A DNA stretch of 7,169 bases from CAZAFM01 sp964484395 (GCA_964484395.1 CAZAFM010000096.1:1-7169); one strand, 5' to 3'; positions 1-5,712 are shown, counted from the first letter of the stretch. Notes: generated from the sequence alone by a model not told the origin. Numbers and translations: made by a program.

Positions 1-420
1 CTGATTTTTAGTTGCTGGTTTAACTTCTGGGGCTTCTACATTATCTATACGATTTGCATCCTCTTTGCTTAGAAAATATGTCATGCCACTTGCTATCTCA
101 CTATCAATGAAATACCACTTCTCATCTCTATCAATAAGAACTTGACAGACAAGCAGACCAAAAAACATAGCAGAGTGTTCAACATCTTTTCCGCAAGCTT
201 TGCTATATATAGGATCCCAGACAGTATCACTCCAATCTTTTCCAGGGATAAAGCTTGAAACAACTATATCCTCTTTGTTGTTTGATTTTTCATCAATGAT
301 TTCATTTAGTCTATCTATCATAGCTCCATATTCTGACTCTGATAGTCTGCCTCTACAAGCCATAAAGAAGTCTCTATGCCACACTTTTTCTATAACATTA
401 TCATCTATACTGCATAACAT
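1..420 (-). CDS. Hypothetical protein, N-terminal 140 residues (runs off left edge)
   Basis: The minus-strand frame is open from an ATG at 420 to base 1 with no stop, so only the first 140 residues are present. An AAGG ribosome-binding site lies about 6 bases before the ATG and supports this start. The protein is soluble-looking, with no signal peptide or membrane segment. Recognisable stretches are a polar N-terminus with ACRGRLSESEYGAMIDRL (about 21-38), SFIPGKDWSDTVWDPIYSKA (about 56-75), then a hydrophobic helix-like part AMFFGLLVCQVLI (84-96), and WYFIDSEIASGMTYF (102-116). After residue 125 it becomes Pro/Ala/Lys-rich, which looks like a linker. The composition is that of a real gene: the forward frame over 200-457 is its antisense shadow. 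I do not recognise a named family, although the IPGKDW...PIY...FFGL...GMTYF pattern looks conserved rather than random. It lies downstream of the Fic module with a 163-base gap and possibly its own weak promoter. Confidence 0.8.
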   Translation of the reverse strand, partial: MLCSIDDNVIEKVWHRDFFMACRGRLSESEYGAMIDRLNEIIDEKSNNKEDIVVSSFIPGKDWSDTVWDPIYSKACGKDVEHSAMFFGLLVCQVLIDRDEKWYFIDSEIASGMTYFLSKEDANRIDNVEAPEVKPATKNQ

Positions 421-439
421 TTTTAACCTTTTTTTGATT

Positions 440-468
440 ATTTTATCCTATCACTAATGAGTTTTAAC
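440..468 (-). promoter_or_regulatory. Possible weak promoter for the left-edge gene
   Basis: On the minus strand a TAAAAT box (440-445) lies 20 bases before the ATG at 420. A poor -35 match, GTTAAA (463-468), sits 17 bases further upstream. The match is weak in such AT-rich DNA, so this is only a candidate. Confidence 0.3.
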
Positions 469-515
469 ATAAAGTGAGTAAATCCTTAAACTAGATAATT
501 GAAATATGATGTCTA

Positions 516-529
516 CACATGCTTATGTG
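516..529. repeat. Short inverted repeat after fic
   Basis: CACAT-GCTT-ATGTG is a perfect 5-base stem with a 4-base loop, 55 bases past the fic stop codon. There is no T-run after it on either strand, so it does not look like an intrinsic terminator. It could be a weak RNA hairpin or a protein-binding site. The remainder of the 421-583 gap shows nothing further. Confidence 0.3.
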
Positions 530-583
530 GCACTAAATATAGTTGTCGAAACTTATACCATTTATTGAATCAGTTTACAAAGC

Positions 584-1198
584 CTAATAAGTAATCTTGT
601 GCATATCTATAAGCTCTTTATAATCACCATTATCTGCTTTTTTTAAAGCTTTGATATAGTCACTTCTTTTTGGGTTCTCTCTTGCAAGCAGATCCTCTTG
701 CCATCGCACTGGCATCTTATTATGTTGTCGTAGATATATATTTGCAAGCATTCTACTCCATCTACCATTGCCATTAGTAAAAGGGTGAATCTGAACTGCT
801 CTATGGTGTATTCTAGTAGCACTCTCAAAAACATCAAATGTTTTATTTTTATTCCAGTATGCTATATCATCGCATAGGTTTTTAAGCTCTATTGGCACTA
901 GATAGGCTTTTATGCCAATTGAGAGCTCTATCTGCCTTAGCTTTCCAGCCCAGTCCCACACATCGCCAAACATCTCTTTGTGTAGATTGATTATCCACTC
1001 ATAGGTAAAAGGTGCTTCTTTTTTAGATGGAGGTGCTGAGAGATATTTGATAGTAGCTTTTGCTATGTTGTGTGCTTCATATTCATGTATCTCTTTTAAA
1101 GAGTATACTTTATCTTTTGGTAGCTTTAATCCTGAGACATCATCAAGTGGCGTAGCATCGTCTATTGGCTTTGTGGAGTCTATCACTACAGCACCCAA
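584..1198 (-). CDS. Fic-domain protein (AMPylase-like toxin)
   Basis: Fic proteins transfer AMP or another nucleotide part onto a hydroxyl of a target protein. The core motif HPFTNGNGRWSR is at residues 138-149, with catalytic His138 and the phosphate-binding GNGR loop. N-terminal ATPLDDVSGL (about 15-24), MFGDVWDWAGKLR (76-88) and C-terminal YIKALKKADNGDY (181-193) match the small Fic group called 'mobile mystery protein B' (TIGR02613) as I remember it; the 204 aa length fits. The residue before GNGR, usually a metal-binding Asp/Glu, is Asn here. No inhibitory [ST]xxxE[GN] motif is seen in this protein or in the upstream regulator. The start is uncertain: TTG at 1198 overlaps the regulator by 13 bases with AGG just before it, while GTG at 1186 overlaps its stop codon. 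No ATG occurs before residue 76. It is probably co-transcribed and translationally coupled with the upstream gene. The role as toxin is inferred. Confidence 0.9.
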   Translation of the reverse strand: MGAVVIDSTKPIDDATPLDDVSGLKLPKDKVYSLKEIHEYEAHNIAKATIKYLSAPPSKKEAPFTYEWIINLHKEMFGDVWDWAGKLRQIELSIGIKAYLVPIELKNLCDDIAYWNKNKTFDVFESATRIHHRAVQIHPFTNGNGRWSRMLANIYLRQHNKMPVRWQEDLLARENPKRSDYIKALKKADNGDYKELIDMHKITY

Positions 1199-1566
1199 AG
1201 CCTATCTTGATACTCCCCAGTTAAAAACTCTTTTTCAAAGTTGGATATTATCTTGCCAAGAGAGTCATCCTCTAGTCCTTGCATCTCTAGAGCTGATGCA
1301 GATTGCACAAGTGATGCCATAAGCAGAGCTTTCTCTTTTGCTCTTCTTTTTTTAAGCTCCTTTAGTGATACTATCTCATTTCCTGCAAAATCAAGACCTA
1401 GTATATTTGTGATTTTCTCCACTGTACTTAGCTTTACATCATCTCCTGCAAAGAAGCGATTTAGGGTTCTAATGCCCACACCACTTAGCTTAGCAAGATT
1501 TTCTATTGAGATATGAAGTTCTTCTCTGCGATCTTTTATTTTACTTATTAACTCTACTCTAGTCAT
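1186..1566 (-). CDS. XRE-type helix-turn-helix regulator, probable antitoxin/autorepressor of Fic
   Basis: A 126-residue protein. Residues about 5-60 form an XRE/Cro-like DNA-binding domain: RREELHISIENLAKLSGVG with recognition-helix region RTLNRFFAGD and then STVEKITNILGL. The second half is different: a charged KELKKRRAKEK helix (69-79), then a helical tail with ALEMQG and FEKEFLTGEY, which may bind Fic. The start is firm: ATG at 1566 preceded by AAAGGA at 6 bases. The gene ends 13 bases inside fic. The promoter directly upstream contains a perfect inverted repeat, as expected for an autorepressor. It is not the usual partner (mobile mystery protein A) of this Fic group as I remember that protein. 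DNA binding is well supported; the antitoxin role is inferred from position. Confidence 0.85.
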   Translation of the reverse strand: MTRVELISKIKDRREELHISIENLAKLSGVGIRTLNRFFAGDDVKLSTVEKITNILGLDFAGNEIVSLKELKKRRAKEKALLMASLVQSASALEMQGLEDDSLGKIISNFEKEFLTGEYQDRLWVL

Positions 1567-1583
1567 GACTTATCCTTTGTATT

Positions 1584-1612
1584 ATTATGCCATAAGTGGC
1601 ATATAGAGTCAA
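1584..1612 (-). promoter_or_regulatory. Sigma-70 promoter of the HTH-fic operon
   Basis: Read on the minus strand: -35 box TTGACT (1607-1612), a 17-base spacer, and -10 box CATAAT (1584-1589), followed by AAAGGA and the ATG at 1566. Spacing is ideal and each box has one mismatch from consensus. The spacer is largely occupied by the inverted repeat listed separately. Confidence 0.75.
1586..1603. promoter_or_regulatory. Operator: perfect 7-4-7 inverted repeat
   Basis: TATGCCA-TAAG-TGGCATA is a perfect inverted repeat of two 7-base arms. It fills the space between the -35 and -10 boxes and touches the -10. A dimer of the XRE protein encoded just downstream bound here would block RNA polymerase. 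The repeat is seen directly; the bound protein is inferred. Confidence 0.75.
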
Positions 1613-1702
1613 CAAAAATAGACTATCTCTTTCTTGAGCTTCTGAAGTCTAATGATTAATATACTGCCTCTTTATCTCTCAGGCTTAGGACTATAAAGGC
1701 TT

Positions 1703-1724
1703 GAGGTAAAAGCATAATGTCTAG
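1703..1724 (+). repeat. Direct repeat copy 1 (upstream of PP2C)
   Basis: This 22-base stretch, with core AAAGCATAATGTCT, matches 4105-4126 at 18 of 22 positions. All four differences are A/G transitions. After it, TTTAGATGAT (1725-1734) again resembles GTTAGATGAT (4135-4144), but copy 2 has 8 extra bases between the two blocks. A 15-codon frame starts at the ATG at 1717 (GAGG upstream) and stops at 1764; I do not count it as a gene. Confidence 0.5.
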
Positions 1725-1744
1725 TTTAGATGATCGCCTTGATA

Positions 1745-1754
1745 TTGGTATAAT
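1745..1754 (+). promoter_or_regulatory. Extended -10 promoter of the PP2C gene
   Basis: TTGGTATAAT gives a consensus TATAAT (1749-1754) with a TGN extension. A start of transcription near 1761 would leave a leader of about 22 bases before the ATG at 1783. The -35 region (TTAGAT, 17 bases upstream) is poor, which is normal for extended -10 promoters. Confidence 0.6.
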
Positions 1755-1782
1755 TTTAGACTAACCATAACGAAGGATAGAA

Positions 1783-2547
1783 ATGATAACCACCTCATAC
1801 ATAATGCACACTGGAAAAGTAAATAAAACTCAAGAGGATTCCATACTCATAGATGGTGAAGTTATACAGGATAGTTTTGACAAAGCACTTTGTAAAAGCT
1901 TTGATATTCCGTCTATATTTGCGCTAAGTGATGGCATAGCAGGAATGATATATGGAGAGGTGGCTAGTAGAAAGATTTTAGAATACCTATATGAGCTATA
2001 TACCAAAAATAGCTCCTTTTCAAGTATAGTCTCTCACATAAAAACCACCCAAGACAAACTAGCTTTTTTATCAACAACAAACCCCAAATACTATGGAATG
2101 GGAGCAACACTTGCTGGTCTTTTAATAGAGGATAGGAGAGCTAGAGTCTTTAATGTAGGAGATAGTAGAGTCTATCTCTATAGGGATATGAAGCTTCAGA
2201 GGCTGAGTGTAGATCATACAGTGGCTAGAAATATGCACAAAAAAGGGGAGTTGGAGTCTAGTGAAGATTGTGCTAATATCTACAAGATGCTAGATAGTGC
2301 CATAGTCGCTGATGAGGAGGCGGATGATTTTGAGATACATACTCTTAGCCTAGAGCTTAAAAAAGGTGATAGACTCCTCATCTGCACAGATGGAGTGACT
2401 GATATGATAGAAGAGCCTAGCATAGAGGCTCTATTTCAAAAAGGCAATAAGGCAGAGCAGATAGCTCTAGAGCTTTTCAAAAAAGCCATGAAAAATGGAG
2501 GAGAGGATAATCTATCATTGATAGTTTTAGAAAATTTTTCCATCTAA
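1783..2547 (+). CDS. PP2C-family serine/threonine protein phosphatase
   Basis: A cytosolic metal-dependent phosphatase of 254 residues, the usual length for bacterial stand-alone PP2C enzymes (PrpC/Stp1 type) that remove phosphate from Ser/Thr of proteins. The family motifs are in order: QEDS (17-20), LSDGIAGMIYGEVAS (48-62, normally DGMGG...GEVAS), YGMGATL (104-110), NVGDSRVYLYRD (124-135) and VDHT (143-146), DRLLICTDGVTDMI (196-209), and GGEDNLSLIV (239-248). The metal-binding acids Asp19, Asp50, Asp203 and Asp242 are all kept, so it should be active. The usual Arg before the first acid pair is replaced: GKVNKTQED instead of GxxRxxNED. The start is clear: ATG at 1783 with GAAGGA 5 bases upstream. 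It is the only clear plus-strand gene here and converges on the sirtuin cluster. No kinase of the Hanks type is in view; the nearest kinase-fold protein is HipA. Confidence 0.93.
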   Translation: MITTSYIMHTGKVNKTQEDSILIDGEVIQDSFDKALCKSFDIPSIFALSDGIAGMIYGEVASRKILEYLYELYTKNSSFSSIVSHIKTTQDKLAFLSTTNPKYYGMGATLAGLLIEDRRARVFNVGDSRVYLYRDMKLQRLSVDHTVARNMHKKGELESSEDCANIYKMLDSAIVADEEADDFEIHTLSLELKKGDRLLICTDGVTDMIEEPSIEALFQKGNKAEQIALELFKKAMKNGGEDNLSLIVLENFSI

Positions 2548-2589
2548 AGCTATCTAGAGAGATTCTATGCTAATGCTCCTTGTAATTAC

Positions 2590-2682
2590 CTAACACATCT
2601 TAACCTCTTTCAGCAGATAAAAAACGAAGTAGAGCCTCTTATAGTAGCCGTGGACATCTCCTACAATATAGAGACTACCCAT
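2590..2682 (-). pseudogene. Remnant of a calcineurin-like metallophosphoesterase
   Basis: A 30-codon frame from ATG at 2682 reads SLYIVGDVHGYYKRL near its start. GDVHG preceded by a hydrophobic strand is the first metal-binding motif of PP1-like bacterial Ser/Thr phosphatases, and it lies at the same distance from the start as in intact family members. Nothing of the following GDxxDRG or GNHE motifs is present before the stop. The frame begins 3 bases after the stop of the sirtuin remnant, as expected if the two were once adjacent genes that each lost most of their interior. The next 42 bases up to the PP2C stop hold nothing I can identify. Confidence 0.6.
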
Positions 2683-2685
2683 CTC

Positions 2686-2811
2686 TCACATCTTCTCCTC
2701 TAGAAGCTCCCATAGTCCACCACTATCTCTAAAAGTGTTAAGCCCACTCTCAGCGCTTATGCTTACTCCTGTTAAAAAGATGACTGATGGTAACTTTTTA
2801 TGCTTTTGCAT
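2686..2811 (-). pseudogene. Remnant of a second, CobB-like sirtuin gene
   Basis: A 41-codon frame from ATG at 2811 contains VIFLTG followed by ISAESGLNTFRDSGGLW, which is the N-terminal NAD-binding region of CobB-type Sir2 deacetylases. The family's GAG is changed to GVS, and the frame stops shortly after LWE, so the catalytic His and the zinc site are gone. The start still has a good ribosome-binding site, AGGAG (2818-2822), 6 bases ahead and inside the end of the intact sir2 gene, overlapping it by 14 bases. It belongs to a different sirtuin subgroup from its intact neighbour, so it is not a simple tandem copy. It was probably a third or fourth gene of the same operon. Confidence 0.75.
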
Positions 2812-3676
2812 ATCTTGCTCCTACTTTTGCTAGTTTATACAAAATCTCTATGCCTTTCAAGCCTCCCTCTTTTATAGCTATAGCTCCTTTTGGTACCTCA
2901 TGGTCTCTTGGATTTATCCTTATTAGGCTCGCATCAAGTCTTGTTGCAACTCCTTCGCTTATTCTTCTGATAGTTGGTATTGCTAGCCCTGCTCCTATCT
3001 CTACTATAACTAGTTTTGTATTTTTGTTTTTTAGCTCTTTTAGCCACTCTCTAAACCTCTCCTCTTGAGCATCACTCCTGCTACTATCCCATCTACAATC
3101 CCCAAACATCAAAACATTTGGTCGTGCAAGCTCTCCACATGATGGGCAGGTAGGGAGTGGGCTTTTTGCTATGAAGTTTTTATCTATCTCTATGCTCTTT
3201 TTGTTAGCCCACATACCTCCCTTGCACTCAAATGCGCACTGATTTATATGGATACTTCCATGGCACTCTACTATCCTATCCTCTGAAAAGCCTGCTTTTT
3301 GAAAGTGTCCATCCACATTAGAGGTATAGACAAAGTAGCCATTTTTTTTACTCTCTGCTATCTCTAGTAGTTGAGTAAAGCCTATATGTGGGGTAGTATC
3401 TCTATACATCTGAAGCCTATGTCCATAAAAGCCCCATGCTAAAGATGGGTTTTGATAAAAAAGCTCTAGATTTGCCATACTAGAGAATCTAAGATTTCTT
3501 TTTTTAAAAGGTGGATATGCCTTCCAGAAGCCTTCATCTCCTCTAAAATCAGGTAGCCCACTATCTACCCCCATACCAGCACCAGATGTTATGAGAATAG
3601 CAGAAGAGTTGAGCATAGCCTCTTTGGCTTTCAAAGCTATAGAGTCTCCTCTACCCTCAGTCCTACTCCCTATCAT
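2798..3676 (-). CDS. Sir2-family NAD-dependent protein deacylase
   Basis: Sirtuins remove acyl groups from protein lysines while consuming NAD+. Residues are numbered from the ATG at 3676 (292 aa). The NAD-binding loop GAGMGVDSGLPDFRG is at 32-46, with the Ala/Phe/Arg part intact; TSNVD at 118-122 replaces the usual TQNID. ECHGS at 137-141 holds the catalytic His139. A four-cysteine zinc site follows: Cys147 and Cys151 (CAFEC, spacing of 3) and Cys177 and Cys180 (CPSC), then RPNVLMFGD. RINPRD near 254-259 closes the Rossmann fold. All key residues are present, so activity is likely; it is a plain deacylase rather than a fused defence NADase. I prefer ATG 3676, which has AGG 7 bases upstream, over TTG 3682. 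The start lies 8 bases after the coiled-coil gene's stop, so the two are co-transcribed. Its end overlaps a sirtuin remnant. Confidence 0.92.
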   Translation of the reverse strand: MIGSRTEGRGDSIALKAKEAMLNSSAILITSGAGMGVDSGLPDFRGDEGFWKAYPPFKKRNLRFSSMANLELFYQNPSLAWGFYGHRLQMYRDTTPHIGFTQLLEIAESKKNGYFVYTSNVDGHFQKAGFSEDRIVECHGSIHINQCAFECKGGMWANKKSIEIDKNFIAKSPLPTCPSCGELARPNVLMFGDCRWDSSRSDAQEERFREWLKELKNKNTKLVIVEIGAGLAIPTIRRISEGVATRLDASLIRINPRDHEVPKGAIAIKEGGLKGIEILYKLAKVGARYAKA

Positions 3677-3684
3677 AAACAAGC

Positions 3685-4074
3685 CTATGATATACCAAGA
3701 AGCTCTATTGAAGTCTCAAAAAGCTCTACTTCAATGCTCTCTCTTGCTTTTATCTGCTCTATCTCTTCTTCTAGCTCCAAAGTCTCTTTTTGTAGTGCTG
3801 ACATCTTCTGTTTTATACTATGACTATCCCAGAACTTATACTTGAAGCTAAACTCTTCATTCTCTCTAAAACGACTTTTTTTAAGTAGAGCCATTTTTTC
3901 AATCACATCTTCTAAAGAGGTCTCATACATGTGTTGCATGAGGTTATAAGATGTCAATGTTTTTAGGTAACTTCTCTTCTGACTTAGATAGTTTCTTTTT
4001 TTGGATATACCATGCTTAAAGTCAAAACTATCTATAGCATATCTCATCTTCTCTATATCCTCTATAATCTCCAA
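3685..4074 (-). CDS. Coiled-coil protein of unknown function
   Basis: A small, highly charged, fully helical-looking protein of 129 residues from TTG at 4074, or 120 residues from ATG at 4047. The frame is open further upstream to 4134 but offers no other start. The ATG is preceded by GAGGAT and GAGAAG purine runs; the TTG has no clear ribosome-binding site, so ATG 4047 is at least as likely. Residues about 84-112 (IKQKMSALQKETLELEEEI and following) form a clear heptad-like coiled coil, and there is a basic patch KKRNYLSQKRSYLK at about 25-38. No signal peptide or membrane segment is present, nor any enzyme motif. I do not recognise the family. It sits between hipA (61 bases upstream) and sir2 (8 bases downstream), so a role as partner or adaptor of the sirtuin is a reasonable guess only. 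Confidence 0.7.
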   Translation of the reverse strand: MEIIEDIEKMRYAIDSFDFKHGISKKRNYLSQKRSYLKTLTSYNLMQHMYETSLEDVIEKMALLKKSRFRENEEFSFKYKFWDSHSIKQKMSALQKETLELEEEIEQIKARESIEVELFETSIELLGIS

Positions 4075-4104
4075 AGGTTGTTTTATGGGAGTATTATTAC
4101 AAAT

Positions 4105-4126
4105 GAAGTGAAAGCGTAATGTCTGG
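4105..4126 (+). repeat. Direct repeat copy 2 (next to hipA 3' end)
   Basis: Core AAAGCGTAATGTCT. It has the same orientation as 1703-1724 and matches it at 18 of 22 positions. The following GTTAGATGAT (4135-4144) overlaps the hipA stop codon. The two copies enclose PP2C, the remnants, sir2 and the coiled-coil gene (about 2.4 kb). Confidence 0.5.
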
Positions 4127-4135
4127 ATTATTTAG

Positions 4136-5338
4136 TTAGATGATTTTTTTCATATTACATATCTCTTTTTTTGGCATGTCAAGCTCTTTTGCATATATCT
4201 CAAATCTTGATACAGCATCTTTTACATCATCGATAACCTCTTTGTAGTGTTTTATAGAGTGCTTTTTGGCTAGTTTTTCAAGGTGCAATATCGTAGGATT
4301 CCTTCCCTCACCCAAGTAAGTTGTGCTATGCTCACCCCCTGGTCCGCTTGAGTATGTTAGGTCGTACGCTGGACTTAGTTTCCAGTTTTTATTTTCATCG
4401 AGTAAAAAAGAGAAATTTTTCCCATGGTCATCTCTGTTGTGTACAAAAAGATTAAACACTGCTAGTCTATACATTTTCACAACTTCACTAAAATCTTTTG
4501 TCAGAGCAAAAGTGAGCTTCAATAGATCATCATAATCAAGTGCAGGCACCCTAAAATCACTATGAACTAGCCCTGCGACACTGTGTATATGAACTCTTCT
4601 ATCTTGTAACCTATCAAATCTTTTTATCGCAAAATAGTGCTCTTTGGCATCCTCTATAAGTTTTGTTTGTGGTATATCTATTTTAGCATCACGAGCCATT
4701 TTTGAATAGATATATTCTAATTTTCCTACATCATAAGGGTCGTTTTTTGATGGAAATTTTACTATATAATGCTCATAGCCCTCTTTTAGCTTTTGATTTG
4801 AGTGGGTGATATTGTTTTTGTTATCTATTTGCACCATAATCTTAGGTCTTGCACCGCCACTGCTTCCCTCTATGGCTAATAGTGTTTCAAGATTACTATC
4901 TTCATCATCTCCTAAAATTCTCATAGAGCTTTGTGCTAAATCATTCAAAATGATACTATCTTGTAGTTTTTGCTCATCTCCTAAATGAGTCTCATAAGTC
5001 AATGCTCCCATCCCGTACTCACCTACATAGCATAGCCTCTCAAGCTCGCTTATATCTTTAAAATTCACCCCTTTAGAGACAAGATGTCTACCAAGTAACA
5101 ATCTACCCCAACCATCAGGCAGACTATCTGCAAAAACCCCAAACAGTCCTCCAAAAACAGCATCATCACATAGCTGCAGTTGCTTTTTTGCAGGAAGCAT
5201 ATAGGGGGATAGCTCAATCCCTTCATCTAAAAACTCACTATCATACTCAAAATATATCTTTCTCTCTTTAAGTGCTAGCTTCCCCACTAGTTGCTTAGAG
5301 AAGAATTGATTTAGATAAACATTTAGAGTCTGTATCAT
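4136..5338 (-). CDS. hipA: HipA-family kinase toxin
   Basis: HipA proteins are Ser/Thr kinases with a PI3K-like fold; E. coli HipA phosphorylates glutamyl-tRNA synthetase and induces dormancy. The 400-residue length is close to the usual 420-440. The N-terminal subdomain is at about 1-115 with FGVFADSLPDGWGR (66-79) and GALTYE (111-116). The glycine-rich loop EGSSGGARPK (157-166) carries candidate autophosphorylation serines, and IVKFP (192-196) supplies the ATP-binding Lys194. The catalytic segment HNRDDHGKNFSF (300-311) has the expected Asp303 and Asn308, and LSPAYDLTYS (321-330) supplies the metal-binding Asp326. All kinase residues are intact, so it should be active. The ATG at 5338 overlaps the hipB stop as ATGA, with GAGG 9 bases ahead, giving translational coupling. 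HipB is expected to neutralise it and co-repress the operon. The physiological target here is unknown. Confidence 0.95.
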   Translation of the reverse strand: MIQTLNVYLNQFFSKQLVGKLALKERKIYFEYDSEFLDEGIELSPYMLPAKKQLQLCDDAVFGGLFGVFADSLPDGWGRLLLGRHLVSKGVNFKDISELERLCYVGEYGMGALTYETHLGDEQKLQDSIILNDLAQSSMRILGDDEDSNLETLLAIEGSSGGARPKIMVQIDNKNNITHSNQKLKEGYEHYIVKFPSKNDPYDVGKLEYIYSKMARDAKIDIPQTKLIEDAKEHYFAIKRFDRLQDRRVHIHSVAGLVHSDFRVPALDYDDLLKLTFALTKDFSEVVKMYRLAVFNLFVHNRDDHGKNFSFLLDENKNWKLSPAYDLTYSSGPGGEHSTTYLGEGRNPTILHLEKLAKKHSIKHYKEVIDDVKDAVSRFEIYAKELDMPKKEICNMKKII

Positions 5339-5643
5339 TTGATTTTGCCTCTTTTTCTTTTCTTCTCACTCTTCATTAGCTCTTTGATTGAGTGGTACTG
5401 CTGAGTTTCTTTTTTTCCTAGGTTTTTAAACTCATCTAAACACTCAAGGACTAAAGCAATCTTTAGAAGGGACTCCAAAGATATTTGTCCTGTCTGCTCA
5501 AACCTTTTCACACTCCCTAAACTAACTCCACTTTTGTTTGCCAGCCCCTCTTGGGTGAGTGCCTCATCTAACCTTCTTTGTTTGAAATTTGCTTTGATGG
5601 TATCTAGCAGTTCATCACTTGATAAAATATTTATAGATAACAT
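5335..5643 (-). CDS. hipB: HipB-like XRE antitoxin and repressor
   Basis: A 102-residue protein with a single XRE helix-turn-helix at about 15-72: IKANFKQRRLDEALTQEGLA, then NKSGVSLGSVKRFEQTG (recognition helix region), then SLESLLKIALVL. It ends in a strongly basic tail, KSEKKRKRGKIK. E. coli HipB binds palindromic operators as a dimer and holds HipA inactive, and the same arrangement is visible here: the promoter contains a perfect palindrome and hipA follows with a 4-base overlap. The start is firm: ATG at 5643 with AAGGA 4 bases ahead. The assignment as HipB rests on the HTH plus the adjacency to an intact hipA. Confidence 0.9.
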   Translation of the reverse strand: MLSINILSSDELLDTIKANFKQRRLDEALTQEGLANKSGVSLGSVKRFEQTGQISLESLLKIALVLECLDEFKNLGKKETQQYHSIKELMKSEKKRKRGKIK

Positions 5644-5670
5644 ATTATCCTTTACTACATATATAGATAG

Positions 5671-5699
5671 ATTGTAGCTAATATATTAGTCTTTGTCAA
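5671..5699 (-). promoter_or_regulatory. Sigma-70 promoter of hipBA
   Basis: On the minus strand, TTGACA (5694-5699, perfect -35), a 17-base spacer and TACAAT (5671-5676, one mismatch) stand just before the ribosome-binding site of hipB. The promoter fills most of the 69-base gap after mcrC, so hipBA does not need read-through from mcrC. Confidence 0.8.
5678..5689. promoter_or_regulatory. Operator: perfect 12-base palindrome in the hipBA promoter
   Basis: CTAATATATTAG is an exact palindrome lying inside the spacer between the -35 and -10 boxes, the same design as the HTH-fic promoter but with an unrelated sequence. It is a likely HipB site. AT-rich palindromes of this length arise by chance more often than GC-rich ones, which lowers certainty. 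Confidence 0.6.
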
Positions 5700-5712
5700 A
5701 ATTAGTTTTATA

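Noticed and set aside
200..457. Forward 85-residue frame
   Set aside because: Antisense shadow of the left-edge minus-strand gene; rich in Ser/Leu/Phe as such shadows are, and no ribosome-binding site.
516..529. Intrinsic terminator of the fic operon
   Set aside because: Only a 5-base AT-rich stem and no T-run on either strand.
643..837. Minus-strand 64-residue frame
   Set aside because: Out-of-frame shadow inside fic; it reads across the codons of the Fic motif.
1314..1323. Second operator half-site (ATGCCATAAG, identical to part of the operator)
   Set aside because: Lies inside the regulator coding region and lacks the second arm; probably chance.
1717..1764. 15-codon leader peptide frame before PP2C
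   Set aside because: The better promoter (TATAAT at 1749) lies inside it, and the related repeat copy at 4119 does not keep the frame.
2550..2703. Forward open frame without a start, about 50 codons after PP2C
   Set aside because: No start codon, and the opposite strand carries recognisable sirtuin and phosphoesterase motifs, which explain its coding-like look.
2787..3068. Forward hydrophobic 93-residue frame resembling a membrane protein
   Set aside because: Antisense to the well-supported sir2 gene; the hydrophobicity comes from the complementary codons.
4105..4144. Integron attC-like site (GTTAGAT looks like a core GTTRRRY)
   Set aside because: No matching RYYYAAC partner or long imperfect hairpin nearby, the other repeat copy lacks GTTRRRY, and genes lie in both directions.
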